This document shows positions 45,499 through 57,970 of a stretch of DNA of 64,000 bases, piece by piece (position 1 is the first letter of the stretch; the number at the start of each line of letters is the position of its first letter). Source of the DNA: Mycogone perniciosa (Eukaryota; Ascomycota; Sordariomycetes; Hypocreales; Hypocreaceae); assembly GCA_025331125.1 (NCBI GenBank), contig JAOALB010000152.1, positions 1 through 64,000 on the forward strand, written 5' to 3'. A program made the translations under genes and the position numbers. The notes below the pieces were generated by a model that ran no database searches, was not told the origin of the DNA, and saw only the letters and a program-made list of their open reading frames with translations.

Positions 45499-46836
45499 GA
45501 TGGAGGACAGTTCTTTTTGAAAAGCAAAAAGAGAGGGGGCAAGGCATGTGTGTTGGGTGAAGACAATGGGAGAGTCAAGTTATTATCATTTTGGTTGTGG
45601 CGATAGATGAGTAAAGATCGCGGAATTAGATAAGCACGCACCGAGCTTCCGACTTGGGTGGAGGAAAGAGACGAATTGTGAAACAAATCACAAAATTGGG
45701 CTGAAAAGATGTTGAGTAAAGACCCAAGCTTGTATTTATAATATACCATCTCTTTTACATATATATATATATATAGATATATATCATTTGGGCTTCTTGC
45801 CCTGGTTCACTCGCCATCATGTATTACCCCAGGTTCTGCTGCACATGCATTCAACATTCACCTCGATTTACAATCTCACATCATATCCTCAAGTTAACGT
45901 TGAAATCCTTTTTCAATTGCAGACTTCCTCCCTTGCTATGCCACATGGCCAAGAAAAGGGTAAAAACCTATGTACATATCCCCCATGCTATCCAAATGAG
46001 CCCATGGCCCAGATGATCAGGCTTCCCATGCAGGTTTGACCCCATCCATGTAGAATGAAGCCTCTATTTGCGTTTGTTGGTGAAGAGAGGAAATTAAAAT
46101 CATATAAAATCACCCCCATTGCCATCCTAACCATGCATCGCTTACGAGACCATGCATCCATGTGTCCAAATGTTTCCAGAAGCTTGCCAGAGATCACACT
46201 TGGGCAACCATGCCACCAAGAAAGCTAATCCATGCCCTGCAAAACAGGGAGGAAATCCAGCGCGATGATACCCTGTCCAGTAGTATTTCGTATTCCAGTC
46301 GAGTAAAAAGGGTAAATTGCCAGCAACCAGCATATCCATGCCCGTTTCGCCAGATAGCCCATGCCCTCCGGCTAAATGCATCCGTTTCCCCGAAAAAACA
46401 CAATGACAGTGCGAAGGAGTCAAAGATCTCTCTTCGGCAACAGGCGGGTATCAAATCTGGTATATGTGCGTTAAGAACAGGGAGAACCCAAAATACAATG
46501 CAACAATCCAACGCCCGCCATGATTCATCAGGGCAATATTAAACAACAAGATGCTCGCGAAGTTAAACTTTCAAGTGATATATCCCCTGTGCATGATGGT
46601 ATATATGTGATGATGGGCAGCCAGAGTTCAGAGTTCCCGTTTGTCTTTTCAAACTTTTTCTAGAATTTTTTTTTCCCGCAATCTTTTTCTGGTATGTACC
46701 ATTTTGACAAAATATGGAAAGAAGCGACAAAGGAAACACAATTGTGCCGTTAACTGTCATAGTTATTATCGACGGCACTTTTTTTTCTTTTTGAGAACTC
46801 TTCCTCTACTGCTGTGGCCTATCATTGGTATGATCA
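45499..46836. other. Intergenic, no gene recognised
   Basis: About 1.3 kb: thioredoxin promoter on the left, long 3' flank of the minus-strand disordered-protein gene on the right. A (TA)n tract lies at about 45759-45783. Frames up to 161 codons overlap the neighbour or have no domain. Confidence 0.45.
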
Positions 46837-49266
46837 TCATGAGTGGAGCTGTCCACCGTTTGCTTCCTCTTGGCTCGCGTTTCTGTAGTCAAACGACGCT
46901 GGCGAGCCAATATCCAGAAGTTTCGCACTCCCAGCGCTGTAATTGCGGGCATGAGATGGACCAACACGCACGCTTCTGGCGTGCTGCAAGTCAACCTTCT
47001 CCTCAGTCCCTTGAGAAGTTGGAGAGATGGGAGAAATCGGTGATTCGAGATCCTCTTCATCCCCTGAATCGATGTTTAGCAGGCCTTCGCGACTATGGAA
47101 GGTATCCCGGTCGTGTCTATGTGTAGAGATTAATTGTGGATGAGAGGCATCGACCGCGCCCCATCTCACTTCTCCATCTTCCATCAGTGCATCTTCATCA
47201 CTGCTGAAGCGACCTTCTCCAGACTGGCAGATGGTAGAGTTCCTAGCGTTCGAGTCATCCCCAGGATTGGTAAGGTCCTCTTGCGTGCTGTTGCTCAGTG
47301 ACTCGGCTGCGTGATCTCTATCTCGCCACTTGGGTCGATTTATACTATCACGAATAGCTGATCTTCGTTGGCTACTGACCCGCCCCGAGAGCCAGGAGGC
47401 CTCTGAATCAATGGATGCAAGAGACAAGGAAAGATACTGCTCTGCAGGATGGGCATCATACATCGTCTCAGAAGTGCCTGTCCGACGTGGGATATCTATC
47501 GGCCGAGGACCAGATGCTGGCGAGTCATCTTGTACAGGACTCAGTGGCGCTGTTTCTAGTTCAGAAGACCCGTATTCTGTCACAATGGGCAGCGGGGGTT
47601 CCACTCCAGGTGAATAGGGTGGCGACAGTGGAAGCTCTGGGAGGTCTTCTCGGAAGCGAGACCGCGTTCGCTTAGGCACTCCCGAACCTGGTTTGCTCGC
47701 TAGGTAGTTACCTGAAGACGGTGGTGGAGTGGATGGAACATCTTCACCTCTTGCGTGTGTCAGTGTTAGTGTCTGTGCCTGACCTTGCGCGGCAGCGGCA
47801 GCTGCAGCCATCTCTTCGCGGGAAGTATTGGAGAAGGATGATGGGCCGCCGGAGTTGCGACGACTTCTCAGACCCCATCTGAGAAATGAAGTGAACGACA
47901 GGCGGTTCGTTTTGCCACTAGTAATGGAATCCTTACGCGTGGCCGCATCATCATCGATTGCTGAAGCTGGCTTTTCCCGATCAGAATTCAAAGTTGACCC
48001 TGATTTTGATTGTTTCGACTTCAGCACGCTCTCGATCTTGAAACTAGGCGGTAATGTAGAAATGGGTCTGTCGTCTTCGGTAATGTGATGCGAAGACTCT
48101 TCAGCCAGTGGCGCCACGCCATGATCCAGTGGTGCCGTATCTGTCCGGTGGAACGATTCGAGTGGTTGCTTCTGGGACTCTCCGTGCGAGCTGTCGGGGG
48201 CTTCCTCCTCAACGTCTGACATTGGCTCAGGAGGAATTCGGTGCTTGGAGGACGTCACCACGGTTGATGGTGGGTTGATGCATACACCAACCAGTTCCCG
48301 ACCCATGACTCCTCGCTCGAGGTTCTCGGGAGGTGGCGTTCCTGTTATTCTTGCTTCAGCTTCCTCTTTCTTTTGTCTTTCAGCCTTGCGGGCTAGTCTT
48401 CGCTCCATCTTTTCTCGCTCGCGCTGCCGATGTCTCTCTTGTCTCCGGGCATCTCTCTCCATGAGTTCTCGCAGTTCACCGGCATCAAAATCGTCGGCGA
48501 GGTCGTCGACACGCTTGTGCGCTTTCAGCGTCTCCTCGGATATCGGTACTCGATCAGCCAATGTCCGCTTGTTCGAACCTGATCGCGTAGGAACCGAAGC
48601 GCGCGATGATAATAATCGTGGTCCTGGCGCACACCGTAAGGTTGGTCTTGGTGCGAGCGAGTCGAGAGTAGATATTTTGTATGATACGAATTCGGAGTCG
48701 GACGAGAGAGTAGAATGAATCGATGCAGCGATAGGTAGGGAGAGCTCGGAGGCGGGATTGTCCCATGCTCTCCCGGCACCCATCGTCTTTGCTCTTTTAT
48801 GGCCGGTCATTGGGCGATCTGCTACCCAAGCATCTGTAACCGATCGGATGGGGGTAAAGGTGCTCATGGCCTTGATCTCAGCCTCTCGGCTGTAGTCTTC
48901 CCGCCTCCTCTTACTGCTTTTCCTCCTCACTGGGTGACTGCTGCTTCGTTTGTGGTGTAGTGTTGGGACCTGATCCCAAGCAGGGTCTTGGGTATTTCCC
49001 TCGGTTGGTCGCCCATTCTGACCAGCGACATCAGGACCCCGATTACTTCGGTCGACGTGAATCGAGTCTTGACGGTCGGGCGAGAAGCTGTATGTGCGCG
49101 CACGCCGGGTCAACTTGGCAGTTTCGGCGCGCTGTTTTCTCTTGGATTCTGTCCTGACGATCCCCCCTGTCAAGTTTCTGGGCGGAGCAGTCTCTGTGTC
49201 AGAGAGCGCAGCGCCGCTACGAGAGCGTTTGCGGCCGCTCCCGCGCCGAAAGAGCCACAGGGCCAT
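46837..49266 (-). CDS. Long intrinsically disordered protein of unknown function, 809 aa
   Basis: A single long frame. I prefer ATG 49266 (MALWLFRRGSGRKRSRSGAA) over the one ten codons upstream because the short hydrophobic-basic start looks like a conserved N-terminus. The sequence is Ser/Pro/Arg/Glu-rich with several basic clusters, one strong charged helix at about residues 255-310 (ELMERDARRQERHRQREREK then MERRLARKAERQKKEEAEAR), an Ala run, and Pro-rich motifs such as LPELPLSPPYSPGVEPPLP. A conserved-looking hydrophobic patch is RLSFTSFLRWGLRSRRNSGG. No catalytic domain is visible. It may be a cytoskeletal or polarity scaffold, but this is only a guess from composition. Confidence 0.78.
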   Translation of the reverse strand: MALWLFRRGSGRKRSRSGAALSDTETAPPRNLTGGIVRTESKRKQRAETAKLTRRARTYSFSPDRQDSIHVDRSNRGPDVAGQNGRPTEGNTQDPAWDQVPTLHHKRSSSHPVRRKSSKRRREDYSREAEIKAMSTFTPIRSVTDAWVADRPMTGHKRAKTMGAGRAWDNPASELSLPIAASIHSTLSSDSEFVSYKISTLDSLAPRPTLRCAPGPRLLSSRASVPTRSGSNKRTLADRVPISEETLKAHKRVDDLADDFDAGELRELMERDARRQERHRQREREKMERRLARKAERQKKEEAEARITGTPPPENLERGVMGRELVGVCINPPSTVVTSSKHRIPPEPMSDVEEEAPDSSHGESQKQPLESFHRTDTAPLDHGVAPLAEESSHHITEDDRPISTLPPSFKIESVLKSKQSKSGSTLNSDREKPASAIDDDAATRKDSITSGKTNRLSFTSFLRWGLRSRRNSGGPSSFSNTSREEMAAAAAAAQGQAQTLTLTHARGEDVPSTPPPSSGNYLASKPGSGVPKRTRSRFREDLPELPLSPPYSPGVEPPLPIVTEYGSSELETAPLSPVQDDSPASGPRPIDIPRRTGTSETMYDAHPAEQYLSLSLASIDSEASWLSGRVSSQRRSAIRDSINRPKWRDRDHAAESLSNSTQEDLTNPGDDSNARNSTICQSGEGRFSSDEDALMEDGEVRWGAVDASHPQLISTHRHDRDTFHSREGLLNIDSGDEEDLESPISPISPTSQGTEEKVDLQHARSVRVGPSHARNYSAGSAKLLDIGSPASFDYRNASQEEANGGQLHS

Positions 49267-52200
49267 ATTTATGCCTTTTGCGCGCCGTGACAGCAATGCC
49301 TCTACTCTGAGGTCGTCTTCTTGAGTGTATACCTTGTTCTTGAATCGCTATCGAGTGAGCCGTGAGGTAGCATGATGCTGGTCTAAGTTGTGAAGAGCAA
49401 TGGCGAAGGGAGAATAGACGCGCATGAGGCAATCACGAGCTGCAAATATATCCCCCAAGGCGCGTTGGCTGAAGTTTGGGAACGAAGGTGGCGGCAGTTG
49501 GTCGGTTTTGGATTGAGCAAGCCAGCCGTCGGTAGTGAAACCAGGCGTGCTTGGTAGCGTAGCGCTGGGAGTTAGGAATTAGAACATCGTTTCGGCCGTT
49601 GTGTGGTATGCAAAATGCAAAACACGAAGCAGAATCGGGTCTGATGCGGTATTAATAGTAGGTACCTTGTGTGGTAATCAGTCTTGCAGAATAACAAGCA
49701 AGATGATATGACGTGTGTAAGGATGGGGATTGAATTTCGGGCCTCATGTGAAAGAGGGAGAAAAAGAGATCGGACCGGGAGGAAGATGTGGAAGTGGAAG
49801 TGGAAGTGGTTTGGAGGGTTGAAATGAAGATGCCAAGTGGAGGGCGGGAGGCAATGGCGTTAATTTAGTGGTTGGAGGTGGCACTTGGAAGGGCCGGGGG
49901 GGCGCTGGCAGTGGGTGGTGCAGTGGACAGGGCAGTGGACAGGGCCTAAGGGCATGGGTAGCCCCCCACTGTTCGAAAGCCTGTGCGTGCGCATTTCATC
50001 GCCTGGCTGGCGATCTGGTCTGGTGATGTTAGCGCGTCGTGGCTACGGAGAGAATGCCCAGCATCTGCCAGGACCAATTCTGGACCGACTGTTCAGGAGG
50101 CACAGGGGGGGGGGAACATGGGCAGGTTTTTTATTTATTTATAAAAAGATTACAGACTCGAAGCCATTCCGAGGTGAGAACTAATACGCCGCACCCAGTT
50201 TACCAACAGAGCATGCGTCTTGGCACAGGACCTGGCTCGTATCGTACCCAGGTACTCCGTACTACCACTCACTACCTGTACTCCGTACAGTGGCAGGCTC
50301 TCCAATGGCTGGGTTGCTGGGTTGATGTTTGAGATCGGGTCGTACGGGGTACATGAGGTACATCAGAGTGGCGTTACTTATTACTGCAACTGATAAGACC
50401 TGCTGCTGCTAGCAGAGACACATGAAGACACCGGATAAAACCGATGCTGGATGCTAAAGTTGATTGATTTGTAACTCCTTTCTTGCTGAGATTTTCTACA
50501 TAATTCCCGTCATGTCTAGTAATCCGCGGCCAGATCAAGAGAGAGCAGGACTTTGTGCGATATGCGCTCCCAACCGTATCAGTATACTCCCGAGTTGTAC
50601 TCCGTACCTGTTCCAACTTTTCCATCACATCACCTCCTGGCACACACTCTCTATGGAGTAGTATGTACTGCACGCCGCACAGGGGCGGAAAGCGGGGTGG
50701 TAGGGGTTGTCAACAATTGACCTAACAATGGAAGCTTGGGAAGCCCTTTTTGCCCTTTTGCCCTGGGCCTGGGCACCAACTTGCCTGCAAAGGTTTCATG
50801 TGAGTGTGAGCTCATCCACAGTGCGGACAGTCTTTTCTCTGCACCGCTGCGCCGTACAATTGTGGCTGGAGTGCATACGTTGATACTGTACGGAGTACTT
50901 CGTATGCAATGCCCAACAGCGAGGCAGCATACGAGTACATAATCGATGATGACAGTGCAGGGTTGATCCCGGGCTTCTATTTTCGATCCAACTCTTCCGG
51001 CGGCTGCTAGTCTACTAACAATAGCATCATCAGCAGGTCATCCATTAATGGTAGTGCAGGTCCGGAGTAGCATTGTCAACTGCGCTAACACACCATCACC
51101 GACCGCTCTACCGCCCAAGGCCGAGCGAGATTGAATCTAGAGTCCATTGCCTCCCAAGGAAAATAGTTTGCTTGAAAAAGCCATCACCTTCCGGCTTGGA
51201 GAGGGAAAAGAGATCATATGGCCTGCTACAGAAGCAACTTGACGAGCTGGCCATTCACGGCGTCGCCCGCCCAGCCTCATCTCTCCCCAAAGAGGTGTCA
51301 TGAACTATTACAACCTCCCAAGCCTCTCCAATCGTACGTCTTGGGGCTTGCCACCTTGCAGCCACACTCCTAGCGTGGACGCGGCCATCTGAGAGCCAGC
51401 TCTCACCAACTCGTTAGTTCCAAGCCTTCCTCCCATCTCTTCGAAAAATCAAGAGACTGGAGGAGGCCATGAATCATGACTGGACGGGTTCTGGTTTGCT
51501 TTTGAAAGAGGCGGCCGACCCGAGACGGATCAGAATCGTTAGATCTGCCCTCGTGAAACAGATAATTTCTTCTCCCAGTCTCTCCTTTTCCACGAGACTG
51601 TTTTCCCCAGCTCAACGGCTTGACGAATTCTTATCCTCCGACCCGCCGATTACGACCCTGATTCAGATCCAACACCACCTGTTGGGCGTCGTACCCGAGC
51701 CGCTTCATTGGGTTTCTGACCACTGTCACTCGTCCCTTTTGACGTCCCCGTGCTGCTGCACGCCCGCTAGGTAATCTTCCGTCGCGTCAGCTATCTAGAG
51801 CACGCCAGCATGAACGTTATTCGACGACGACGACGACGACAACAGCGAATGCTACATATTGCTGCCTTGCGATATCGGGCTTGACAACGCCGCTCCGAAG
51901 CAATTCTCTCCTATCGGTCGCCCGGGGAAGCCGTCCATACATACTCTCGTCCACCTCCTATCTCTGCACCCGCCACGACGCAACGTGCACCCAGTACTCC
52001 GTACAGTGGGTGTACTTCGTAATAGCAGGTAGCAATATTGACTCATGCGTGCGACTTCGTATCACTTTTGAACCATTCACTGTCCCCGCAGTAGACTTCG
52101 TATTCGCCAGCTAGCTGCTGATACATGCCCTTCCAAGACCACTACCCGAGGTCTACATTCCCGTATCTGTACGAAGTACTACTACTCCGTACGGAGTACA

Positions 52201-54172
52201 TACGTACGGAAAATTGGGCAATGGACGAAGAAGACGTTGGCATACGAGGACATCTCCGTGACAGCTATCATGTCGTCAGGCTGCCTGGATTTTTCTATCG
52301 TTCATCAAAATCCGGCCCCACCGATACGGCAAAATCAGGTCTGACAGGATCTCTCCGTGCCCGTACAGTGCACACTGTACAATTAGCACTATCAAATAAC
52401 CCCTGCTCTTCTTGATTTTGCCCTGGAAGCATCCGCGTCATTGGGTACTATTATTACATATCACCACCTACCTTGGCTGGCCAGCCTCCAACCTGGCCTG
52501 ATTCTCTTGGGAAAACCGGAGACGTCATGACGAACCTGACAAACCGGGTTCCATCATCCCATGTCGACGGACCCTGCAGCTCTACTGGTTACAGATCATA
52601 TTACTAGCACAAGTATGGAGTACGAGGCAGCATCTGGTCTCTCCACGGCTACCCAATCAACCATGCAATGTGCATGCAGTGCTCAACAGAGATTCGCTGG
52701 TGTTTGCTTTTTGTTCGACGTGCCTAAATTACATATAGCCGACAAGTCAACACTGCAGCAGTTCTGCACTCTGCACTGCCTGCGCGGCTCGTTCTGTGCC
52801 TGTGTTTGGTGCGACCAAGTGGATATTTCTTGTGTCGTGTCGTCCCTGGTTGGTGTCACGAGTGCCGCAATGGCCTGTTGTCACATGTGACGTCTCCTAT
52901 TAAGTGATCTTTGCTTTTGCAGATGTCAATTGCCTGCGATCGTCCAGAGGCAGGCATCATGCGACCTGAAGCCCAACGGAAGTCTGCCTTTGGCTACGGT
53001 AGCTTCTGATTGATGGGCATGCAAGTAACGTGTGGTTCATACATACGTGCTTCGTGCTGCTCTGCCCGCTTTCCGCCAATCCTACATGTTGCTCCGAGCA
53101 TCTATCTCAGGGATGGCTTCTGCAGCAATAGCCCTTCTAATGACGGCAATATGCACCTCGCCGTCATTTCTACGTTGTGCAACCAATTATCCAAGAGGAT
53201 ATGTTACCCAAGTGTAAAACATGGCAGAGGCATAGCGAAACCTTCCAACGTGGCTGCTGCCATTGTTTTCATCCCATGGTAGGCCTGTCACGTTGTCATA
53301 CGGGTAGAGCCGTCCTATTAGTAGATCCCAATTAATTTAATATTATTACTTTGTACTCTGTACCACATGTACTTCGTAGACCGGAGGACAATAACGAACA
53401 TTGCAGATATCTTAAGCGACTAGCCTTTTATTCCGATCGTACTTCCATGTCCGATTGCGGGAGGAGAGTTATGAGCACACCACCTTGGGTACAATTACCC
53501 TTGGAATCTCATGAATTTTTTTCTCGTATTCACAGAGCATGCATATATTTACCTCTAAATGGCATCTATCCAGGTAGCCCATCGTTGGAGCTCGTCTAAA
53601 TGCTATTGTTTGAAGGCCGGTGCGATTCTGCAAGGCAGCCCAGGGTTAGGGTTACATTAGGCTTCAACTGCTCTGTCTATGTTGTTTGTATGAAGAGCCT
53701 TTGATTGGAACAGATAACCTTTACTTTTTTCCCCTTTAATATTAGAACAACTCTATATTTGGAAACTTATAAGCAGCTCCCAATGGTTGTTCACACCGTC
53801 GGAAAATTCCCATGTCAATCTCGACTGACGCTCTTTTGGCTTCACAACAACCACTGCGAAAGATGGCCATGTAATTTGTCAGCTGCACTTACAAAGTATT
53901 TCGAATCCCTCTAATTACACTTAATTCGGGCGCGGTCCGTGAGTCATCTATGTATGTAAGAGAGAGATCTTCTTTGTGCTCCGCTATAATGGACGGAATC
54001 GGACCCTAGTTTGACTCTCGGAGACTTATTGCGCTGAGTAAACCACGATCTGTGCTTTATTTCTCAAGATGCTTACCAAGTTGGAGGATTCTGACTATCT
54101 ATATATACTGCGTCAACTACCAACAACAGGATTGGAGAGAATCCACATTCATCGAGACTTCCCCTGCTTGAA
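49267..54172. other. 4.9-kb gene-free region rich in TACTCCGTA-type motifs
   Basis: No frame has a recognisable domain or credible exon structure. The palindromic motif family occurs about ten times (near 50251, 50278, 50599, 50888, 51994, 52013, 52171-52200, 52615, 53370). Also present: a G9 run at 50106-50114, a (GAC)n tract at about 51821-51840, and a telomere-like AGGGTTAGGGTTA at 53642-53654. It separates a housekeeping block from the LYS2-like/D-amino-acid oxidase pair and may host a long non-coding RNA, but I see no direct sign of one. Confidence 0.5.
53642..53654. repeat. Telomere-like interstitial repeat
   Basis: AGGGTTAGGGTTA equals two units of the fungal telomere repeat TTAGGG. 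It is very short and could be chance. Confidence 0.3.
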
Positions 54173-57100
54173 ATGTCGCGTGATAGTATCACTCAGTTTA
54201 CACTCCCTGACCCGACAATCAACCTGGATTGGGGTGGATATCGTGGAGGTAGGCTGTGACACAAGTTTATTACTCTTTGAATCGATTCTGACATACTCCC
54301 CCCTTACCATAGCTATACACGAGATATTTGCTTCCAATGCGAAACGGTCTCCAAATAGAACATGTGTTGTCGAAACCGGGGGCCCACGGACTGCTCAGCG
54401 CATTTTTACCTATCGTCAGATCAATGAGAGTTCTAACCAGCTAGCGCATCATTTTCTAGCTCATGGGTGCAGAGTGGGAGATGTTGTCATGATATACGCT
54501 TACCGGGGGTCGGCTCTTCTTGTGCTTTCCTTTCGCGTGGTTGACTGACAATGGCGAAGGGTTGACCTCGTGGTTGCCTATATGGGAGCTCTCAAAGCTG
54601 GTGCCACTGTCAGTGTTCTTGATCCGCAGTATCCCCCAGAGCGTCAGAAGGTCTTATTGGAGATTGCGAATCCTGAATTCCTCGTCTGTATTCGAAAGGC
54701 CAATGAGGAATTTGGCAAGCTCTCAGACACTGTCACAGATTTCATCGCAAATAACCTACATATCAAATCTACTGTTCCGGCATTGGAGCTTCTCGACGAT
54801 GGGCGTCTTAAAGGAGGCGATGTTGAGGGCAAGGATTGCCTTGAAACCCAGTTCCTCAGCAGAGAGGGTGTCCCCGACGTTCTTGTCGGACCAGATTCGA
54901 TTCCAACTCTGAGTTTTACGAGCGGATCTGAGGGGAGGCCAAAGGGTGTCCAAGGGCGTCATTTCTCATTGACATATTACTTCCCCTGGACGGCAGAGAG
55001 ATTTGGTCTCTCAGAAGAAGACAGTTTCACTATGCTGTCTGGCATTGCCCACGACCCAATTCAAGTGAGGCAATCCATCATAATTATGTAAGAGTTGAGT
55101 CTAACCAACAGCTGGAAACCAGAGAGACATCTTCACACCACTCTTCTTAGGCGCCAAAATCGTCATTCCTCCATCAGACGTAATCGCTTACGAACTACTC
55201 GCTGAGTGGATGAGGGAGCACCATGTCACAGTAACTCACTTGACTCCTGCCATGGGTCAGATCCTTGTCGGCGGTGCCACAGCACAAATTCCGTCTCTTC
55301 GAAATGCCTTCTTTGTCGGCGATCTCCTTACCAAGAAGGACTGTCAAAAGCTGCGCGATCTTGCAACCAACGTTACCGTCATCAATTACTATGGATCGAC
55401 GGAGTCCCAGCGCGCCGTGTCATTTTTCGAGATTCCAAGCAAGGCCGACGATCCTATGTTTCTGGATCAGTTGCCAGATGTGATGCCGGTTGGCCAGGGT
55501 GTCTTGAATGTTCAGCTCTTAGTTGTCGATCGCGAAGACAGGAACAAACTCTGTGGAGTGGGTGAGCAAGGGGAACTGTTTATCCGAGCTGCTGGGCTTG
55601 CAGAGGGATACCTTGGAGATGATGAAAGAACAACTGAACTTAACCGATCCAAATTTCTACCTAACTGGTTCGTTGGTCCAACCAAATGGACTCAGGAGTA
55701 TGAGCAACAGGAAGCTTCTGGTGCCCAAGAGCCCTGGAGAAATTTTTACAAGGGACCGCGAGACCGTGTTTACAGAACAGGCGATCTTGGGCGAATTCGA
55801 CCCGATGGAAGCGTTGAATGCACTGGCCGTGTCGATTCGCAGGTCAAGATCCGCGGCTTTCGGATTGAGCTGGGCGAGATCGATGGACAACTGTCACAGC
55901 ACCCTTTTGTGCGTGAAAACGTCACCATTGTTCGAAGAGACAAAGATGAGGAGCAGACGCTCGTCACATACTTTGTCCCCGAGACAAAGAGATGGTTTCA
56001 ACACCTTCAGCAGCAAGGCCATGAGAGATTGGCTGAACAGGATATACAGGACATGACAATGCCCATAATGTTGAGACGATTCAAGTCCCTATCTGAAGAC
56101 TGTAAGAAATTCCTGGCTGCCAAGGTCCCTAAATATGCTATTCCTAGCATATTAATTCCCTTGGCCCGAATGCCGTTGAGTAAGTCAAGACACTCTCCTC
56201 CGTGGATTGGATGCACGAACTAACATCTCTCGAGATCCGAATGGCAAGGTCGACAAGCCCTCACTTCCTTTCCCCGAAGAGGCGGATCTTGCTGCTTTCG
56301 CCAAAAGGAGGGCCTCATCCATGGCTGCTAACATGACAGACACACAAATCCGACTAGCCAAGATATGGGCATTGGTTCTTCCTAATCGCTCTGCCCGAAT
56401 GTTCGTGCCGGATTCCAACTTCTTTGATGAAGGTGGCCATTCCATCCTTGCACAGCAGATGTTTTTCCATATAAAGAAAGAATGGAAGGATCTTGACTTA
56501 CCAGTAAGCGTGATATTCAAATCACAGACTCTTGAGGCACTTGCTGCGGAGATCGACCGTGCCCGGGATCCCATTGGTTTGCGCCTCGATGCAATGCCTC
56601 TTCCTGGAGATGGAACAGCAGAAGACGAGGCGTACGCGGCAGATGCGAGGGATCTCGTTCGTCAACTTCCCGGAACCATTCGAGCGGCAATTGATGGCTT
56701 TATCAATACTCCCCCTACCGTGTTCTTAACTGGTGCTACGGGGTTTTTAGGCTCGTACATTCTACATGAACTCCTCGAGGGCCCTACCCAGGCGCACGTT
56801 ATTGCACATGTAAGAGCCAAGGACTCATCAGCAGGCCTCGCTCGAGTCGAGACCACACTCAAGGCCTACGGTTTATGGTCCCCAACCTATGTATCCTCAT
56901 CCAGACTCGAGGTTGTCGCAGGCGACATCTCCAAGTCACAGCTCGGCCTATCACAAGGCGCATGGAATCGCCTCTGCGATGAGGTGGATGTTGTTATTCA
57001 CAACGGCGCTCAGGTTAACTGGATGCTACCATACTCCAGTCTGCGGGCAGCCAATGTGCTCAGTACACTGACTTGTATCCGTCTCTGCGCTACCGGAAAG

Positions 57101-57970
57101 GTCAAGCGGCTGGCATTCGTCAGCTCGACTTCAACACTGGATAGCGAGCACTACGTCAGACTCTCGCGGGAATCTGAAGCCGGTGTGCTGGAGTCGGATG
57201 ACTTGGAGGGTAGTCGCAAGGACCTCGGCAATGGGTATGGCCAGGCCAAGTGGGCGAGTGAGTTCATAGTTCGCGAAGCCGGGCGACGAGGTCTTGTTGG
57301 AGCCATTATCCGATCGGGTTATATCACCGGCGACCCAGCGTCAGGCATTTCCGTGGTGGACGACTTCTTGGTTCGATTATGGAAGGGATGTTTGCAGGTG
57401 GGAGCGCGTCCTGACATTGCAAACACAGTCAACGCGGTCCCCGTCACTCAAGTCAGCCGCATTGTCACTGCTGCGGCACTCCATTTACCATCTGCCCTCG
57501 GGCAGTCTCTTGGCGTGGTCCAGGTGACAGGCCATCCTCGCCCGACAATGAACGAATGGATTGGTGCTCTGGAAGTGTACGGGTACTCCGTACCAATGAT
57601 GTCCTACCAAGAGTGGACAGAAAAGGTCAAGGAATATGTCAGCGATAGCGCAGGGGAGAAGGAGGAGTATGCCCTACTCCCGCTATTTCACTTCGTGGTG
57701 GGAGACTTGCCCACGAACACGATTGCCCCTGAGCTAGACGATGCCAATGCTGCAGCAGTGTTGAAGCTGTATGCTAAGGACCAGGAGGACCCTCTAGCAA
57801 CGAGTGCCGTGGATATTGAGACTCGTGGAATGTATCTGGCGTATCTTGTTGCAACCGGCTTTCTGCAGGCGCCATCGACGAAGGGACAGCGAGATTTACC
57901 TGAGCTCGACGAGGCGAGGCTACAGGCTTTAGATGCAAGTCGCGTTGGTGGCAGGTCTTCAAAGGCGTAA
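54173..57970 (+). CDS. LYS2-like adenylation-thiolation-reductase enzyme, N-terminally short, 1189 aa
   Basis: Five exons: 54173-54248, 54313-54508, 54560-55064, 55123-56179 and 56235-57970, total 1189 residues. From residue about 15 it aligns by motif with alpha-aminoadipate reductase (Lys2). The adenylation domain has LSFTSGSEGRPKGVQG, YYGSTESQRAV, YRTGDLGRIRPDGSVECTGR and QVKIRGFRIELGEID. The thiolation site is FFDEGGHSIL (Ser about 681). The reductase has FLTGATGFLGSYI (about 777), SSTSTLDSE and YGQAKW. Canonical fungal Lys2 is about 1,400 aa; the roughly 230-residue region before the adenylation domain is absent, and nothing upstream encodes it. So it is either a secondary-metabolism paralogue or a shortened gene. 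One intron uses a weak GTCGGC donor. It would reduce a carboxyl group, bound as a thioester, to an aldehyde. Confidence 0.88.

Noticed and set aside
52561..52890. 109-codon plus-strand frame in the gene-free gap
   Set aside because: Starts with ATG but its composition (scattered Cys, no pattern) and lack of any motif or splice context look like chance.
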